Both the position numbers and the translations under genes were made by a program. Of a DNA stretch of 6,140 nt, positions 5,935 to 6,140 are shown in pieces. The notes beneath the pieces are model-generated. The model searched no databases, had not been told where the DNA came from, and was given only the letters and a program-made list of their open reading frames with translations. The DNA is taken from the NCBI GenBank assembly GCA_900318855.1, contig ONMG01000331.1:1-6140 (forward strand), in the 5' to 3' direction. The DNA is from an uncultured Prevotella sp. (GTDB lineage Bacteria; Bacteroidota; Bacteroidia; Bacteroidales; Bacteroidaceae). Positions within the stretch are counted from its first letter, which is position 1. Each line of letters begins with the position of its first letter.

Positions 5935-6140
5935 TTACCACTGAATGCCTTGATCCTGGTCGGGTATGAGTGTGTTCAAGTCGCGCTGCAAAGTCAGCGA
6001 ACCTGTTATCTGATACTTGAGCGGATAATTCGCAATGGTCGTATAATCAGTAAACTCGTAATCGATGTTCTCAATAGATATGATGGTGTGTTGCAGATAG
6101 GTCTTGACTTCGTCCATATCTTTGGATACCGAATATACCG
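5935..6140 (-). CDS. C-terminal 67 codons of an unidentified protein, possibly a SusE-position surface lipoprotein
   Basis: The frame is open from the right edge to TAA at 5937-5935, giving 67 residues that include 'VYSVSKDMDEVKTYLQHTI' and end 'LNTLIPDQDQGIQW'. The internal Met at 6117 is not a credible start, because the frame continues upstream to the window edge. The fragment is rich in alternating beta-strand patterns ('YEFTDYTTI', 'LKYQITGSLTLQRDL') and has no catalytic motif. Its position before the GH43 gene and the 'GSLTLQR...IPDQDQGIQW' ending recall the C-termini of DUF1735/DUF4361-type lipoproteins encoded after susCD in Bacteroidetes PULs. That link is from memory and weak. The gene is probably co-transcribed with GH43, 72 bp downstream. 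Confidence 0.75.
   Translation of the reverse strand, partial: VYSVSKDMDEVKTYLQHTIISIENIDYEFTDYTTIANYPLKYQITGSLTLQRDLNTLIPDQDQGIQW

Noticed and set aside
5935..6117. Stand-alone 60-residue small protein starting at Met 6117
   Set aside because: The frame continues without a stop to the window edge, so this is the C-terminus of a longer protein.

Overview
The window looks like part of a polysaccharide utilization locus (PUL) from a Bacteroidetes bacterium, most likely the Prevotella/Segatella/Bacteroides group. The evidence is protein content and style: a glycoside hydrolase with FG-GAP repeats, a large secreted non-catalytic protein, signal peptides, short C-terminal tails of the 'NxxGQxV...GxxII...K' type seen in this group, and start codons preceded by A/T-rich leaders with no clear Shine-Dalgarno sequence. 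The genus is an inference from these features, not from a marker gene.

All four genes are on the minus strand, so transcription runs from high to low coordinates. In that order they are: (1) 6140-5935, the last 67 codons of a protein that begins outside the window, possibly a SusE-position surface lipoprotein; (2) 5862-3217, an 881-residue secreted protein with an N-terminal GH43 domain, seven FG-GAP/VCBS calcium-motif repeats, an Fn3-like domain and a sorting-type tail; (3) 3188-1023, a 721-residue secreted protein with two tandem copies of a roughly 210-250-residue probable beta-sandwich module, a further conserved-looking domain and a sorting-type tail, with no recognisable catalytic domain; (4) 882-1, the first 294 codons of a GH115 alpha-glucuronidase-family enzyme that runs off the left edge.

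The gaps are 72, 28 and 140 bp, which fits one operon. The 72-bp and 140-bp gaps each hold a stem-loop shortly after the upstream stop codon. Both stems pair better as minus-strand RNA, through G-U wobbles, and neither has a U-tract. They look more like mRNA processing or stability elements than classical terminators. No clear Bacteroidetes promoter was seen in any gap.

Functionally, GH43 enzymes commonly remove arabinose, xylose or galactose, and GH115 enzymes remove alpha-linked (4-O-methyl)glucuronic acid. The pair points to a glucuronic-acid-decorated plant glycan, such as glucurono(arabino)xylan or type II arabinogalactan; the sequence does not decide which. The 721-residue protein between the two enzymes is the least explained component and the best candidate for something new, probably a glycan-binding surface protein. 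I see no tRNA, rRNA, CRISPR array, insertion sequence or phage gene.
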